Positions 45,278-57,272 of a stretch of 64,000 nt of DNA are shown here, piece by piece. The position numbers were made by a program, and so were the translations under genes. The stretch spans positions 32,870,749 through 32,934,748 of the forward strand of contig CM029666.1 of NCBI GenBank assembly GCA_017311315.1. Direction: 5' to 3'. The DNA comes from Dendrocalamus latiflorus (taxonomy: Eukaryota > Streptophyta > Magnoliopsida > Poales > Poaceae). The first letter of the stretch is position 1, and each line of letters opens with the position of its first letter. The notes below the pieces were generated by a model, which did no database searches, was not told the DNA's origin, and was given only the letters and a program-made list of their open reading frames with translations.

Positions 45278-46224
45278 CGCGCATCCAAGACCACCTTGCT
45301 TATCCCTCTCCATCGAGCTCTGAAGCATCCTCCTCACATCTCCGGCGAGCTTTATAGTGTACTTCTATCTCTCACCACTGCCTCCTCCCACTAATGGAGT
45401 TCCTTTAGCCAACGTAGCAACCCTTCTATCGAGTTTCTTTTGCTTCAGCTCATTAAAGTGGGTGTAGAACCAACATTTCCTTGTTCTGCACAGTAGGCGT
45501 TTGACGAAATGCCTTGACCAACTAAAGGTCATTGATGTTGTTTATTTGAAGTGGTGAGGGATGTTCTTGTTGGTAACTCTTTCATATGCGACTGTGAGTG
45601 CTAGAATTAGGCTAGAATTGACCTGAAAATTGATGAATATCGTGGCCATTTCTCTCGGTGTGTATACATGAAACCAAAGATTTTTAGTTAGTTTGTTTAC
45701 TTTTCAACCTTGGTTACTCTCCTATACTAGACTTTCTACGGTACTTCTCAGTCACATTTTATATTTATATGGTTAATTGTATTCACCCTTTTCCACTGTC
45801 TCATGTGCTGTGTGTTAGATGTATACATATGCAAGTAGAATTGTATAAACAGTGTTTTCATCACTCTACTAATAATAAGGGCACTGTATGCAGGAAAACG
45901 ACCAGTGGCTTGAAACATGGATTTTAAAATCTTACACATTTTTCTGGTCATTTTCCATATAGGAATGAAATCTCCTTCTGTCAGTACCTTTTTTGTCTGT
46001 CCAACCAAAAAGGCTAAGACCTTCCTATTGAGAGCAAAGGATTCATGTGCGTCTCCATGATCACTTGCAAGTAATTCCGGGAAGAAGCCCATGCCTTCTG
46101 GTCATGACAAGAAATAGAAGGTGACTGAGGTCAAATCAAGGACAATAGTAAATCATCAATGGTTTAAAACCTATCTTTCCAAACTGATTTTTGTAGCAAA
46201 AATCTGATGTTGCTACAAATGCAG
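45278..46224. other. Intergenic DNA right of the Pong-like element
   Basis: No host gene can be supported. Short ORFs occur in several frames without family motifs. Confidence 0.4.
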
Positions 46225-46362
46225 GGTCAGAAAGAAGGTTCTAGTCGCATTCAACATCATATCCTCAATATAATCGAGGCTCTATCGGATGTCCAGAAGG
46301 ATTATGTTAAGAAGATTGGATTTCGAGACCTCCTATCTATGCAGTGTGTGGAGCTATCGTAG
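46225..46362 (+). pseudogene. Exon-like transposon protein remnant (KIGFRDLL motif)
   Basis: After an acceptor-like ATGCAG, 46 codons read GQKEGSSRIQHHILNIIEAL and then DVQKDYVKKIGFRDLLSMQC to a stop. The motif RxFVxxIGFxGLLxxxC is common in the N-terminal part of grass transposon proteins, often those with Ulp1-like protease domains. The remainder of such a protein is absent. Confidence 0.4.
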
Positions 46363-46499
46363 TGCTGGTGATTGTTTGTCATTTGGTCAGAATTGTAATA
46401 GTTTAGAAGCATTCTTCTACCTATGATGATGATTTGATCTAAATATTTGTGAGATTTATACCCAATTTATGATAGCGGCATTTGTAAGAAACATTTTTA

Positions 46500-47186
46500 C
46501 CTAATTATGAATATGTTGAAATGCCATTTCAAATTCTCTAAACATATTTCAAACTCTATGAAACTTATTTGAAACTCTATAAAACATTAGGAAACACACT
46601 AAAACTTGCATAAAACTCTTTGAAACGTGATGAAAGTATCTGAAACTGGGTTTGAAACGTAATGAAACCTTCTTGAAACTTTGATTGGACCTCTCTAAAA
46701 CCTACTTTGATACAAGGCATGAATTTTAACTTTTGCTTTGATAATTGGATTTTAGTTTTCAAGTTTTGAATTGAACTCATATTTGATTTTAATTTTGGAT
46801 CAGGTTTTCGAAAATGGTTTATAATTTAAGATTTAGGTTATTGGATTTTAAATTCCACTTTCCTTTCCAATTTTTCTTCCTTTAAATTTTTGCCCATGAT
46901 TTTCTCTAATGAAATAAATTTCAAATTTGGATTTCAGCTGCAATTCAAGTTTGCCTTGAATTAATTTCTCAATAAATTCCCCCGTGTTACTTTCTGGATC
47001 TTCTTTTCATATTTGGCTTTTATTATTTGTTTTGTTAATTGCAAATCTTTTCTCGAGTTAATTTTCAAAACTCAGCTTCCAAGAAAGACCCCAAATAATA
47101 TTCCAGAAAATCCAAATGTCAATAAGATGTATCAAAAGTTTTAAATTGTATACATTTTCGAACATCCTGATTTTTGGGTTGTTACA
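46500..47186 (-). mobile_element. LTR remnant (minus orientation)
   Basis: AT-rich DNA rich in TTGAAACT words ends GGGTTGTTACA, the reverse of TGTAACAACCC, a known grass LTR start. The far end and target duplication were not found. Confidence 0.4.
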
Positions 47187-47774
47187 ACGTCCAATTCCCC
47201 ACGAATGGCACCAGTTGTCGGCAATCAATTTGTTGAACTTACGAATTGTGGGGAAAAAAAGGTAAGTCCCTCAAAAGAACTTAGGAGAAGAATGGGGACT
47301 ATCTTTATTGCTATGAACTAGTTACAAGATACTCTTGACGAGAGATTACAAAGGGGATGTTACTCACACTAGATTGCTACTTCTTGCCTCTCTAATCCAC
47401 TATCTAGTTGAGACTGTCTTTGTTCGTTGTTCCTCTTCTGTTTATGTTCTCTGTTTCCCTCTCTCCAAACTTTAAATAGCGCTGAAGAGGTGTTGATTGT
47501 CCACATGAGCAGACGTCTTGTCGATTTGTCTCATTTTGTCGAGCGAACGGTTATTGTCAGCAAGTGTATCCTGACAATAGCTATTCTTCAGTTATTATTA
47601 GTGAGAGAGAATCACGAGATAACCACAAGATGGTTGTCGTCAAAGGTGTAGGGCCGAGTCGTCGTGTGAGTAGGAGGGAGATAAAGTACATGCTTTATCC
47701 ATTGCATGGGAGGAATTGCCTGGAGGCAGGCCCATGTACTAGTTCGTGAGGTTTCTGAGTGGTAGCTGGTCGGG
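47187..47774. other. Intergenic DNA, probable retrotransposon debris
   Basis: It follows the LTR remnant (CACGAATGGCACCAGTTGTC). No coding region with a recognisable motif is present. Confidence 0.4.
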
Positions 47775-47777
47775 TAA

Positions 47778-48090
47778 GGGCACTCCTAATGCAGAAACTA
47801 TGAAGTAGTTTCTATACTTGCCAATTAATGTAGACACTACCTATGAAAACTATACTCCCAATGGATAGTTTCTACAAAGAAAATTTTCATTCAATCATCT
47901 ATCTTCTCTCTCCTATCATCTACCTATCACAGCTCTTTCTATCTTGGTTCTTGTGTAGACATGGTTTTTATATAAGAAATCATTTCCTTATCTCTCATCC
48001 TTAACTCCAAAGACACATCAGCATTTTGCTTACTTGGCACCTTATTTAATGCCATAGAAACCATCCATAGTTTCTACATTGGGAGTGCTC
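47778..48090. mobile_element. Tourist-like MITE with TAA target duplication
   Basis: 313 bp with terminal inverted repeats (left GGGCACTCCTAATGCAGAAA, right reversed GAGCACTCCCAATGTAGAAA) and TAA on both sides (47775-47777, 48091-48093), as expected for PIF/Harbinger MITEs. The interior has extra copies of TAGTTTCTA. Confidence 0.85.
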
Positions 48091-48093
48091 TAA

Positions 48094-49931
48094 ATATAAA
48101 GCGACCCTCCGACCAAGATACTTGGGTAATGTAGCTTTGGAAGTTTATGACCATATTGGTTTTGAGACCTTAATTAAGTATTAAGGTCGTGTATAATAGA
48201 TTATTTAATTCTCATCAGTAGTCATAAATCATAAGTTGAAGTTGAAAAGAACCCGCCCTTATATGATATTTCTGCATGAGTACTAGCATTAGGCACCATC
48301 ATACAATGGATACAAAATATCAGGTTCACTTGCTTATGGGCAACCTGACCCAGTGGCTTAGCCCGATTTTTCTAGGCTCGACCAAGATTTTTGACCATGG
48401 CTCGTCTCGAAGTCCGAAAAGACCAAAGGCAAATAAAATAATAAATAATAATATTTTGTCACATAATTGAATTAAATGATACTATTTAATTCAAACAAAT
48501 AATTAAATAATATTATTTTATTCTAAAATAGAAGTATGGGATTTTTTTAGGCTTGGCCTATGTCGGATCTGGCCAAGCTCGGGTCTACCCGTTCAGGACC
48601 GGGCTTTTCCAGGCTAGGCTTGAAAGCTAGCTTAGCCGGTTAGCCCGAAACTTGAACAGTCTACTTTTGACTTTCCTAAGCCACATCCGCTTGGAGTTTT
48701 TGTTTTTTTTCAAATTTGGCGAGGGGCTTTCACATTCACTTAAGAAAGTAGGTAGACACATGGATTTGGCCGGGTGGGTGGAGTATTTGGCGACACCATC
48801 CGCCTACCGAGCAGTGCTCAATTCCTTATCCACTTGGGTACAATCAGTGCATGCAGTAACTAAAAAAAGATATGTTGTCATTTGAAATTTCTGAAAGTAG
48901 CACCACGTCTTTACGGAGGATGCTCTTTAGTAGCATATACGATGTGCCAACCGATTTTTCAACAAATCGACAAAGTCAACAAGAAGTGAACCTAAATGAA
49001 AGTCAATTCTGGACGAAACATCAATGCGAGGCAATAATGAACAAGAACGAAATCTCAAACATGGATATGTGTAACTCACATATTGATTAACATGTTGATG
49101 CAAAGCATTATCGATCAAAGTCGAATTACAAAGATAGATTTTGCTAGCTATGGCCTCCTCCTACCATACAGGAAAAGTAGATACAAAAGGATAGTAAATG
49201 TTAAGGTGTGCATATTTTTCCGTCAATCGGTATAAGGTATTTATATTCTAAAATAGTCAACTCAATCTTAGATTGTACTACAAATTTTTTTTCGTATCAG
49301 CTCAACTTTTTTTGGATAGAGTTCGTAATGTTGACGATTTACTTTCTTTCATCTATTTTTCCTTAGTCAGTATCTTCTGAAGGTTTCTTAGTATGGTCGA
49401 TATTTAATTATGATTTTTGATAAATCCTAATATTTTCTTAAAATCATATTAACTACCAAAAAAAATGTGTCGACTATTTGCCTGCCAAAATCTGACGGCA
49501 ACAAAATCCATATATTATTGGCCTGAAAACAGATCCATATTAATGAGGATGAAATCAGCTTTGCTGCAGAAATCAAAGTGCTGTCGCGAACAAAACAGTG
49601 CAACTGACCCAGGTAGCAAAAGACACAGAACACGTGTCAGACTCACAGTCTCTCCCTCACTTGTTTCGTTAGATTTATGCATCAAAATCCCTCATTAGTC
49701 AAAACCCTTTTTCCACTCACAAATGAAGCAAAAGAAAACAATTCTCCGGAAAACATTAGCTTGATCAAAACAATATCACCTGCGTCCTTACATGATCCCT
49801 GATCACGACATCGTCTCAATGCAAATACATCCTTTAACATGAGTATATATACACAATGTGAAAAAAGAAGAAAACTTGCATTGCATTTTGCATTCCAGTA
49901 CCTGTTAATCTGTATACTGTAACATTAAGCA
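48094..49931. other. Intergenic DNA between the MITE and the CHUP1-like gene
   Basis: Contains a decayed repeat at about 48340-48660 with GGCTTAGCCCG and GGCTAGGCTTG words. The rest is AT-rich, and the last few hundred bases are probably the 3' UTR of the minus-strand gene. No other gene is seen. Confidence 0.4.
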
Positions 49932-52900
49932 TCACTCTGCATTCATGTCCCTTGTTCTGACGTGCACCGCCTCCGGGCTTCTCAACTCCTCCGAGTGCCT
50001 CCTCAGCTCGCGCTTCTCCGGCGCATGGAACCCGTCCGGCCCGACCCCGGCCGGGTTGTCTGGCCGGATCGTGTGGTACCGGCTCGCCTCCCTGCCATAG
50101 GACGCGCCGACGTCGCTCGTCGACCTCGCCGTCTCCGCCTCCAGCCTTAACGCGGCCGCCTCTGCCGTCTCCAGGCCGCCTGCACAGGCGTGCGAGTCTA
50201 CGGTCGTCACGCTGCTCAGCGGCGTCCGCTCGCACGATGACAGCGGCGTGCTCTCGTACGAGTTGTTGCCGTCCAGGGCGTCGTGGCTGGACAGCCACCT
50301 CATCGCCTTCTCGAGGTGCTCGTCGATCGGGGCCTTCTTGCTCTCGCGGTCGCCGCGGCCGTGGCCGTGGTCGTGGCCCCTTCTGCTGCCCGCGAGCAGA
50401 TTCTTGATGTTTTTCAAGAACTTGAGCTTGCTTCGCCGGGCCCGTTTCGTCGGCGCTGTGGCGGCCGCCATCGTCGCCGACATACCAGTGCTCCGCTCGA
50501 GCTCGTCCTTGCATACGCGCGTCTGCTCGTCGTCGTAGTCGTTGCCGTCGCTGTCTCCGTAGAGCGACTCGTGCAGCGGGGAGAAGAGTGCGGGGTCGAA
50601 GCCGTCGAGGCCGAGGTTGCCGTACTGGAGCATGAGTCGCTTGGCCTTCTCGCTGGAGCGGTAGCTCATGCTCTTGCTCAGGTCCATGGCCGACAGGCCG
50701 CCAGGGTCGTGGTCTTGTTGGCCGGAGGAGGGGTGGTGCTCATGGTTGCGGAGCTCGTGGCGGAGGCACGCGTTGACCCACTTGAGGTAGACGAGCTCCT
50801 CGACGTGCGCGCAGTGGTCGCTGTGCAGCTGCTCGATCTGCCTTGTCAGCCTCTCGTTGGTCTCCCTCAGGTAGTTAGCCTCCTCAACGACGTCCTCCTA
50901 CGTGCCAAAAATAAACAGAGTTTAGCCTTAGGATACCTGCTACTTCAAGAACATTAACATGTTTGAGCACAGAGGTTAAGGTAATGCTGCTCCAACTGCA
51001 AGAAAGCAAACCAAACGGATCCTAAAAATAGTTATAAAAAAACAACACAGTTTGCGTCGAATCGCTCTTACGGTTGCTTCAGAACACGTGCAGCTTTCTT
51101 TCAGTGGCACTCTTTCGGTGAGAAGAATTGCCGGTTCTGAACTCTCTGACAGTCACAGATAGTAGCACATCTTCTGGGGAAATTTCATACTTTGCTGGCA
51201 GAGAATGTTCTGTTTGTTGAAAAGGGTGATATCCTCTGCTTTCTTTTTTCAGATGATGCAAAAAGTAAAAAATGACATCTTGTTCTACAAAATTTCCCAA
51301 CAAACGTGATTCCTCTGCATTTGCTTGAGGTGCTTTACCAAATTTCAGTAACTATATGCTTCAGAAAAATGCCAAAAACTATTTCCTTCAGATGATTTTT
51401 TGAAAGGTACTGAACAAAGATTGTATAAGGAGAAGTATATGACACTATGTGCAATATATTAGTTGGGAACATAACATTGACAATGAAATTAGGGAGAAAG
51501 AAAAACTAATTTGCTGAGCAATACAAATTTAGGGGGGGAATGGGTGCAAATGGCAAGGCAATTTTGCCATACAATTTCATGCATTATCTATATGTTAAGG
51601 GTTTTGTTAAATATCATCCGGATATTTTCTTCTTAACTATCATCCAAATTTAAGACCATTGGATTAGAGATCTAATAACCATGAATTCTCCCCCATCTCC
51701 CTTGAATTCTACCCCTTCCACCTTGAAAAAAATCTCTCCCCTTTAAAAACAAGAGGTCCCTTGATCTCTAATCTAAAAGTCACAAATTTAGATGATAATT
51801 AGGAAGAAAACATCTGAGTAATACCTAGACACTCCCGTATGTTAAATACTTCATACAAGTGAAGATGACCAAATGTTGTTGTTGAGACTAAACCGAACGA
51901 AGTCAAAGATTGTACAAGAAGTATATGACACTATGTGCAATATATTAGTTGGGAAGTGGGAACATAGCATTTACAATGAAATCAGGGAGAAAGAAGAACT
52001 AATCATGCATTATCTATATATTAAATACTCATTACAAGTGAAGATGACCAAATGTTGTTGTTCGTATTATCATGACCAAATTGTGAACCATAACATAAAC
52101 TAAATACTTACCATTTGTTTAATTGCACAACGCAAGTCTGAACAAACAACAACCAATAATTCAGTTGCAGAAGGTTCTAAGCATGACCTTAGCATTAGAA
52201 TAACTAATCAGGTATGGAGAAGGCTAATTCGATAAAGCAACCTTAAGCCAAATTAAAGTTGTGACAGTGACATGAAAAAAAAAACTTGGCACAGATTTCA
52301 GTTCCCACTTTATTCCAAACCAAAGGAGATGGCAAAGGCCACATCACCAATGCAATTGCAAACACCATAAAAACAAGCAATCTTAAGACCTTTCCTACGG
52401 CAAGAATTATAAATTTCAATCGTCCAAATAACTAGAGAAATAAATTGTTTTATTTACTTGTTTTCAAAAAAATATGTTTGTTTACTTATGTCGTTTTTGT
52501 ATCAATTGGCAAAAGCTGTAAAGCAGGTCATAAACTGTCATAACCAACCAGTGAACAAGTTCTCAACAAAATAACATTTAGTAATCCTAAAATGCAAAAG
52601 AGGAAATGGTGAGAAGTATTTCATTGATGTCAAGAATTAGGAACCCAATTACCTCTAGAACAAGATTAACAGAGGAGGCAACCTGCTCTGCATCCTGCAG
52701 CCTCAGGGCAAGCTCCATGTTCTCCTCCTCCAGCCCCGCGTTTGCCTGCCGCAGCGCCGCCGCCTCCTCCGCAAGCGCCCTCGCCCTCTCCTCGCCTTCC
52801 CTCTGCAGCTCCGCCACGTTCTCCCGGAGCGCCGCTGCCTCGCGCTGCACCTCCTCCTGCTCGCCCTGCACCCTCGCCTTCAGCGCGCGCAGCTTCTCCT

Positions 52901-53928
52901 TGGCGCGCGCCAGCTTGGCCCGGAAGGCGTCCAGCTCCGACACCTGCGCGTTGAGCCTCTGATTCTCCTCCTGCAGCGAGGAGACCTTGAGCTCCAGGAG
53001 CCGCACCTCCACGGCGGCGACGCTGACGCGGTTCTCGAGCTCCCGCACTGTGGCCTCCTGCTCCCGGAGGCCGTCGAGCTCCATAAGCCGGAGCTCCAGC
53101 CTCTGCTCCCGCTCCAGGAGCGACAGCCACAGCTCCTTCAACCGCTTGACCTCCTCCTGCTCTTTCTCCGATTGGCCGTGCTCTGTTTCGCCGTAGGCGT
53201 TTGCTCCGGCCATGTCGGTCGGTTTAGTCTCAACTCTTGCCACAAGAACAGGCTCGTCGTCGCCGGCGCCGATCGACGTGCCATGAATTATGTTTTCCAA
53301 AGATTCGTCCTTTGATACGAAGGACAAACAATTAGACACAGTTCGAAGCTATGAATTTGTCATGATCAAGAAATTCAGAAGTCTAGGGTTGCTTCTCACA
53401 TTTGATGACAGAATTCTGAGCCCATCTTCTGGTGCAGACAGAGCACGAGGCATAGCTGCTGCTACATACAAATGGACAAAAAGAAAAGGAAATCAAAACC
53501 ACCATCGCATCACATATATTGAAGCCAAGGGTACGAGTAGAACAGAAGAAGTCGAACTGCACACCAGAATTTGGCCTAGCCAGTGCAGACGCCGACAGCC
53601 GCCGCCGGCGGGGCTGCTGATCGGACGCATAGAGTGCGGCAAGGTAAATAGCAACGGCAGCGGCAGCCGCAACGGCCACGGCGGCAGCGGACTCCCCACC
53701 TCCCTCTGAGATCACCAGGGCCCCCTGCGGTCTCCTCAGGCTGCTGTTCTTGCTCCATCCAAGAAGGTGGCTAAACAGAGCAGAAACAGGGAAGCTGAGC
53801 AGATTACGATCAAAACCTGGCTTTCTTGGATCAAACAGGAGGGAGAATCTGAGGCCATCTCCTCCATTCCCGCCTTCCTCAGCTCCCTCCAGCATCTCCA
53901 TCATGTCAAGCCACCATATATTGGGCAT
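49932..53928 (-). CDS. CHUP1/AR791-like membrane-anchored coiled-coil protein
   Basis: Three exons on the minus strand, 53928-53563, 53309-52653 and 50897-49932, join in phase 0 to 662 aa. Order: hydrophobic segment (residues 81-101, AAAVAVAAAAAVAIYLAALY), basic RRRR, and a long coiled coil (about 160-410; LRLMELDGLREQE, LQEENQRLNAQV). It continues with HVEELVYLKWVNACLRHELR and DLSKSMSYRSSEKAKRLMLQ, the signature of the CHUP1 family (Arabidopsis AR791 At1g52080, CHUP1, IPGA1). Members bind actin; CHUP1 anchors chloroplasts to actin filaments, while the role of this subclade is less clear. The C-terminal kinesin-light-chain-like part of CHUP1 is lacking. The first donor is the weaker GTGCAG, chosen because it keeps phase. 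The start could instead be ATG at 53904. Confidence 0.85.
51418..52065. repeat. Direct duplication in intron 2 of the CHUP1-like gene
   Basis: A phrase running AGTATATGACACTATGTGCA ... GTGAAGATGACCAAATGTTG occurs at about 51430-51885 and again at 51915-52055. The first copy is interrupted by the MITE at 51599-51837. Confidence 0.75.
51599..51837. mobile_element. MITE with 8-bp target duplication (hAT type) in a CHUP1-like intron
   Basis: 239 bp with long terminal inverted repeats (left GTTAAATATCATCCGGATAT..., right reversed GGTATTACTCAGATGTTTTC...). TATGTTAA stands on both sides (51591-51598, 51838-51845). It disrupts one arm of the local direct duplication, whose other copy shows the uninterrupted sequence. 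Confidence 0.85.
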
Positions 53929-53997
53929 GCTCTGCTCTCCAATTCCCCATGCCCAGGGGGCACAGAAGCAGAGCCCTTGACGAGGCGGCCCCATGGG

Positions 53998-54005
53998 TAT
54001 ATATA
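53998..54005 (-). promoter_or_regulatory. TATA box of the CHUP1-like gene
   Basis: TATATATA lies 70 bp before the ATG at 53928. An upstream ATG at 53994 in the same frame sits too close to this box to be the start. Confidence 0.5.
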
Positions 54006-54026
54006 CCAAAATAGTAGACCAATTTT

Positions 54027-54118
54027 GGTCAAAGAAAGGAAAAATAGAGGAGAATTGGTGCAAGAAAATAAAGGTCAAAGAAAGGAAAAATAGAGGAGAA
54101 TTGGTGCAAGAAAATAAA
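54027..54118. repeat. 46-bp perfect tandem duplication in the CHUP1-like promoter
   Basis: GGTCAAAGAAAGGAAAAATA and the following 26 bases are repeated head to tail without a difference, just upstream of the TATA box. Confidence 0.9.
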
Positions 54119-54231
54119 AATTAAGATTTGATTCCTTGTTGCGTGGATGGCAGACGGCTAAAGAGAAAGCATCAAAGAGCCCCACAAGAGGGGGCAAAAG
54201 CAGAGGCCAGTTTCTCTTGATCTCCTCTTGA

Positions 54232-54848
54232 GAGCAAGTACAATAATGCTGACTAGGTCGTCTCTTGCGAAATTCACGTCAACACAATCCTATGTGGAAG
54301 AGAGAGAAAAGAAGAGAGAGAGGCAAGCTGCCCCTTATATTAGGGCATCTCTAATGCTCTGAGTCAGCTAGCTATATGCATGTACACATCAGCATATATC
54401 CTATGTGGAGGAAAGAGAGTATGCAAAAAAATCGAGCCAGCTCTTCTTTAAGCACTAGTCTATAACGCAAAACGAGGCAGCCTCTATAAATGATAGTCCT
54501 TTTCTGTATGTGCATGTAAGCATCAAATAGCTATCCTTATACATAGTTCTCTAGAATGCTAGCTTTAGTGTGTACTATATAAATAATGTGGAAGTCTTAT
54601 AGTTAGTTGCTAGCTATAACCATTGGAGATGCCCTAAGAGGTAACCTCTAGCACATCATACGAGGAGAGAGAGGCAAGCTGCCCCTCATGCAAGAGGTGA
54701 CCCCTGATATATTTATGCAAGTATTAAATGTTTGAGTGCTTTAGTAGAGGTAACCTCTACTCAACTTATTGTATTAGCTACCTCCATGCTCTTTTTGCTT
54801 ATTTGGCTAGTCCTAGAGGTAGCAGCCACCTCTTCTATTAAACTTGCT
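54232..54848. mobile_element. MITE-like element carrying a nested MITE
   Basis: The left end AGCAAGTACAATAATGC and the right end (reversed) AGCAAGTTTAATAGAAG are similar inverted repeats. Within, GAGAGAGGCAAGCTGCCCCT occurs twice, on either side of the nested MITE at 54343-54634. Confidence 0.5.
54343..54634. mobile_element. MITE with GGGCATCTCTAATG ends
   Basis: Terminal inverted repeats GGGCATCTCTAATGCTC and (reversed) GGGCATCTCCAATGGTT, flanked by TTA on the left and TAA on the right. The ends share GGGCATC with the Pong-like element in this window. Non-coding. Confidence 0.7.
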
Positions 54849-55608
54849 AAAATGGCTCCCTTTTAATTATTTCAGTTGAATTTTCGAGGGTGCACTTTTG
54901 CTCGGGCGTACACCACCTTATGTACACGCTGAAGATCTGGAGAGTGGTACTTTGGAGGTGGTTGTTGCATGACGTGGAATGGTCAAGAACTTTTCATGAA
55001 TTAGTTACTTTCTAGAAAAATTTTTTTGTGTATTTTAGTCGGCGGAGGATAAGATAATAGGTGTAGTTGTTACAGATAGGAATGCATTGTCATGCTGTTA
55101 ATGAGGGTAGATGAAATACTGTGGGTCTCAAAACCATGTTCTACTTTGGTGGAATTAGCAAAAAGCGTTGCCATTTTGTTTAACATGACGGTTTGTTAAT
55201 AGTTGATCGCTACTCTGTTATTGTTACATGATTTATGTAAGCATTGGACTCTACTTATTAAATAAAACCATCATCTATATTTTTATTGGCGGTCTAGATA
55301 TCATATATGGTAAACAAACATGTGAATCGCAAGTTTGCCAAGCAAATAGACCGGAGCCCTTCCAATCACAGCGCTTCACGCCATTTGAAAATGGGGCGTT
55401 TCCACTGTTTTGACCACATGATCAGAGTTCTGTGGGCGGTGGTAGAGTCGTAGTATGGTGCTGCCGTCCCATTCATTCGTCATTAGCCTTTTTACCTTTT
55501 AGCCCACATGACCAACCAGAATTACCGGAGCTCCACTCTCAAAGTCATGCATGCAAGAACTACATTATCTAACAAATGGGCTGCTTAAAAAAAGTGTCAA
55601 TAATTATA
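54849..55608. other. Intergenic DNA, no gene seen
   Basis: Mixed AT-rich sequence. Short ORFs lack recognisable motifs. Confidence 0.4.
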
Positions 55609-55849
55609 GGTTCTGTTCTTTTTTGCTGCGGCTTATAATTTATAGCTGCGGTTTATAGATTTTGAGCTGTTTGTGAGAGAAAGCACGGAGTAACAGAAAC
55701 TCGTATGTGGTTTGTGCCGATATATATGAAGTTGATACAGTGTGTACTATAATCAACTTGTAGATCTCATTTTAAAAAGATACTCCGTTTAAAACTTAGT
55801 TACTGTAGAAAAGTCGAAAAGCAGATTTTAAAAGATGAAAAGAACAGAC
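55609..55849 (-). mobile_element. hAT-like MITE, copy C
   Basis: Ends GGTTCTGTTCTTTT and AAAAGAACAGAC. The shared core (ATACTCCGTTTAAAACTTAG) is reversed relative to copies A, B and D. The flanks TTATAG/TCATAG may be a mutated target duplication. Confidence 0.65.
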
Positions 55850-56312
55850 TCATAGCATCGATCCATGTATTATGCAGTATAGTTTTATTCACTCTTGGAG
55901 CTAATTAACTACTAAGATAAGATTACTTCTTGGCTTGAGTTACTTCCACAAAACTTTTGTTCTGGTAGGCGCCGCGCCGTGGTATTGAAGTGACATGAGC
56001 CGAGGACGAGTCGCCTCCGAGATTTTGTCGTGGGATAGGCATAAAGCGAGCTAGCGACATGCCGCTATGGCTGTGCGCGTCTTTCGCGGCCGCACTTGGC
56101 CTTTTTCCTCGTCCGGGTGCACGTCTTTCATGGCCGCCAACGTGAGGGACACATGATCCACGGCCGTTGCTCCTGTCAATGATTTATTTGCGTGCGCCAT
56201 GCCACTGAAAGCTATGGTCAGCACGGATGCACAAGCAGATACGCGTTCCTCTATAGGTAAAGAAAAGGATGTTTCGAAGTATTAAAAGTCACAGCCTCCC
56301 TTTATTTTATGG
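55850..56312. other. Intergenic DNA, no gene seen
   Basis: Contains a GC-richer patch at 55970-56170 with imperfect repeats (GTCTTTCGCGGCCGC / GTCTTTCATGGCCGC). No gene is recognised. Confidence 0.4.
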
Positions 56313-56542
56313 TTTAGTTCTTTTCGACTTTCGACTTGTGATTTATAACTTATATTATAGTAACTAGTTTTTAAATTGTGTGTTTTTTTAAGACGGTATC
56401 AACAGAAAGATTGTAGTAAAAAGTGTATTGAGTTTAGCTGTACTGTCCAAAATCACATACGACTATTTCCCTTTGCGTATTGCCTCTCACGAACAGCCAA
56501 AATTTAAAATTTTAAGGCATAAGCCATCAGCCCAAAAGAACC
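56313..56542 (+). mobile_element. hAT-like MITE, copy D
   Basis: Starts TTAGTTCTTTTCGACTT and ends CAGCCCAAAAGAACC. It shares the CTAGTTTTTAAATTG and CACGAACAGCCAAAAT blocks with copies A and B. Confidence 0.55.
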
Positions 56543-57272
56543 TATGCATTCACATCTTCACACCCCCGATTGTACCCAGCTCAGTTCGACTTATATAAGC
56601 TGGCTTTTATTTTTTACTGTAGCTGATTTATTTTACATTGTATCTATTGGTGGCTTTTTTGAAGTAAGTAAATTTAAAAATAGAAAAACCGGTTAGCCCA
56701 TCATGACAATGCAAACGAATACGGGAAAAAAAAGAAAAGCCAAAAAGACAAAAAAAATGAAATTAAGGAATAGTAAACTAGAAGTCAAAAGTTAGAAGCC
56801 GAACCTAAAACGAGTGGCTAGATTACCTCTAATTATTATCTGTAAGCACTAAATTCAATGTATACATATAGAGAATAGCAAATAAAGCTGCATATTTATT
56901 AAGAGTATAAAGAGAATATCACACTAATTTTGGAACAAAAAATACATTCTATAGTTATGAAAAAACCATTTAAAAAATAATCCCTTTAAGCTTTTGAAGG
57001 TTTTACGCCGTTTAAGCTTTTGAAGGTTTTCTTATAAATAAAGTTAAGGTGAGAGGACTTTGCAAACAGAGATATTTTCCAGGGTGTAAATACCACAAAA
57101 TACGTTGCAGGGATGTTTTTGGGACGAGTAAATACTAGAGGGTTTGCAAGCCGCTCGGCCATCCGCATCGCGTTGTTTTAGCCGATTAAAAGGAAAAGAC
57201 AGAAGACTTAGAATCCATTCAATACAGTGGAGCGCAATCGGTTCCATCGAAAATTACCGGGGAACTGAACCT
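56543..57272. other. Intergenic DNA, no gene seen
   Basis: AT-rich, with a direct repeat of CTTTTGAAGGTTTT at about 56991-57030. No gene is recognised. Confidence 0.4.

Noticed and set aside
52107..52141. A micro-exon for the CHUP1-like gene (between GTTCAG and GTAAGT)
   Set aside because: Adding its 26 bases breaks the frame of the conserved last exon, while direct joining of 52653 to 50897 is in phase.
52666..53130. 154-aa Gly/Ala-rich ORF overlapping the coiled-coil exon
   Set aside because: Shadow frame of a GC-rich exon of the CHUP1-like gene.
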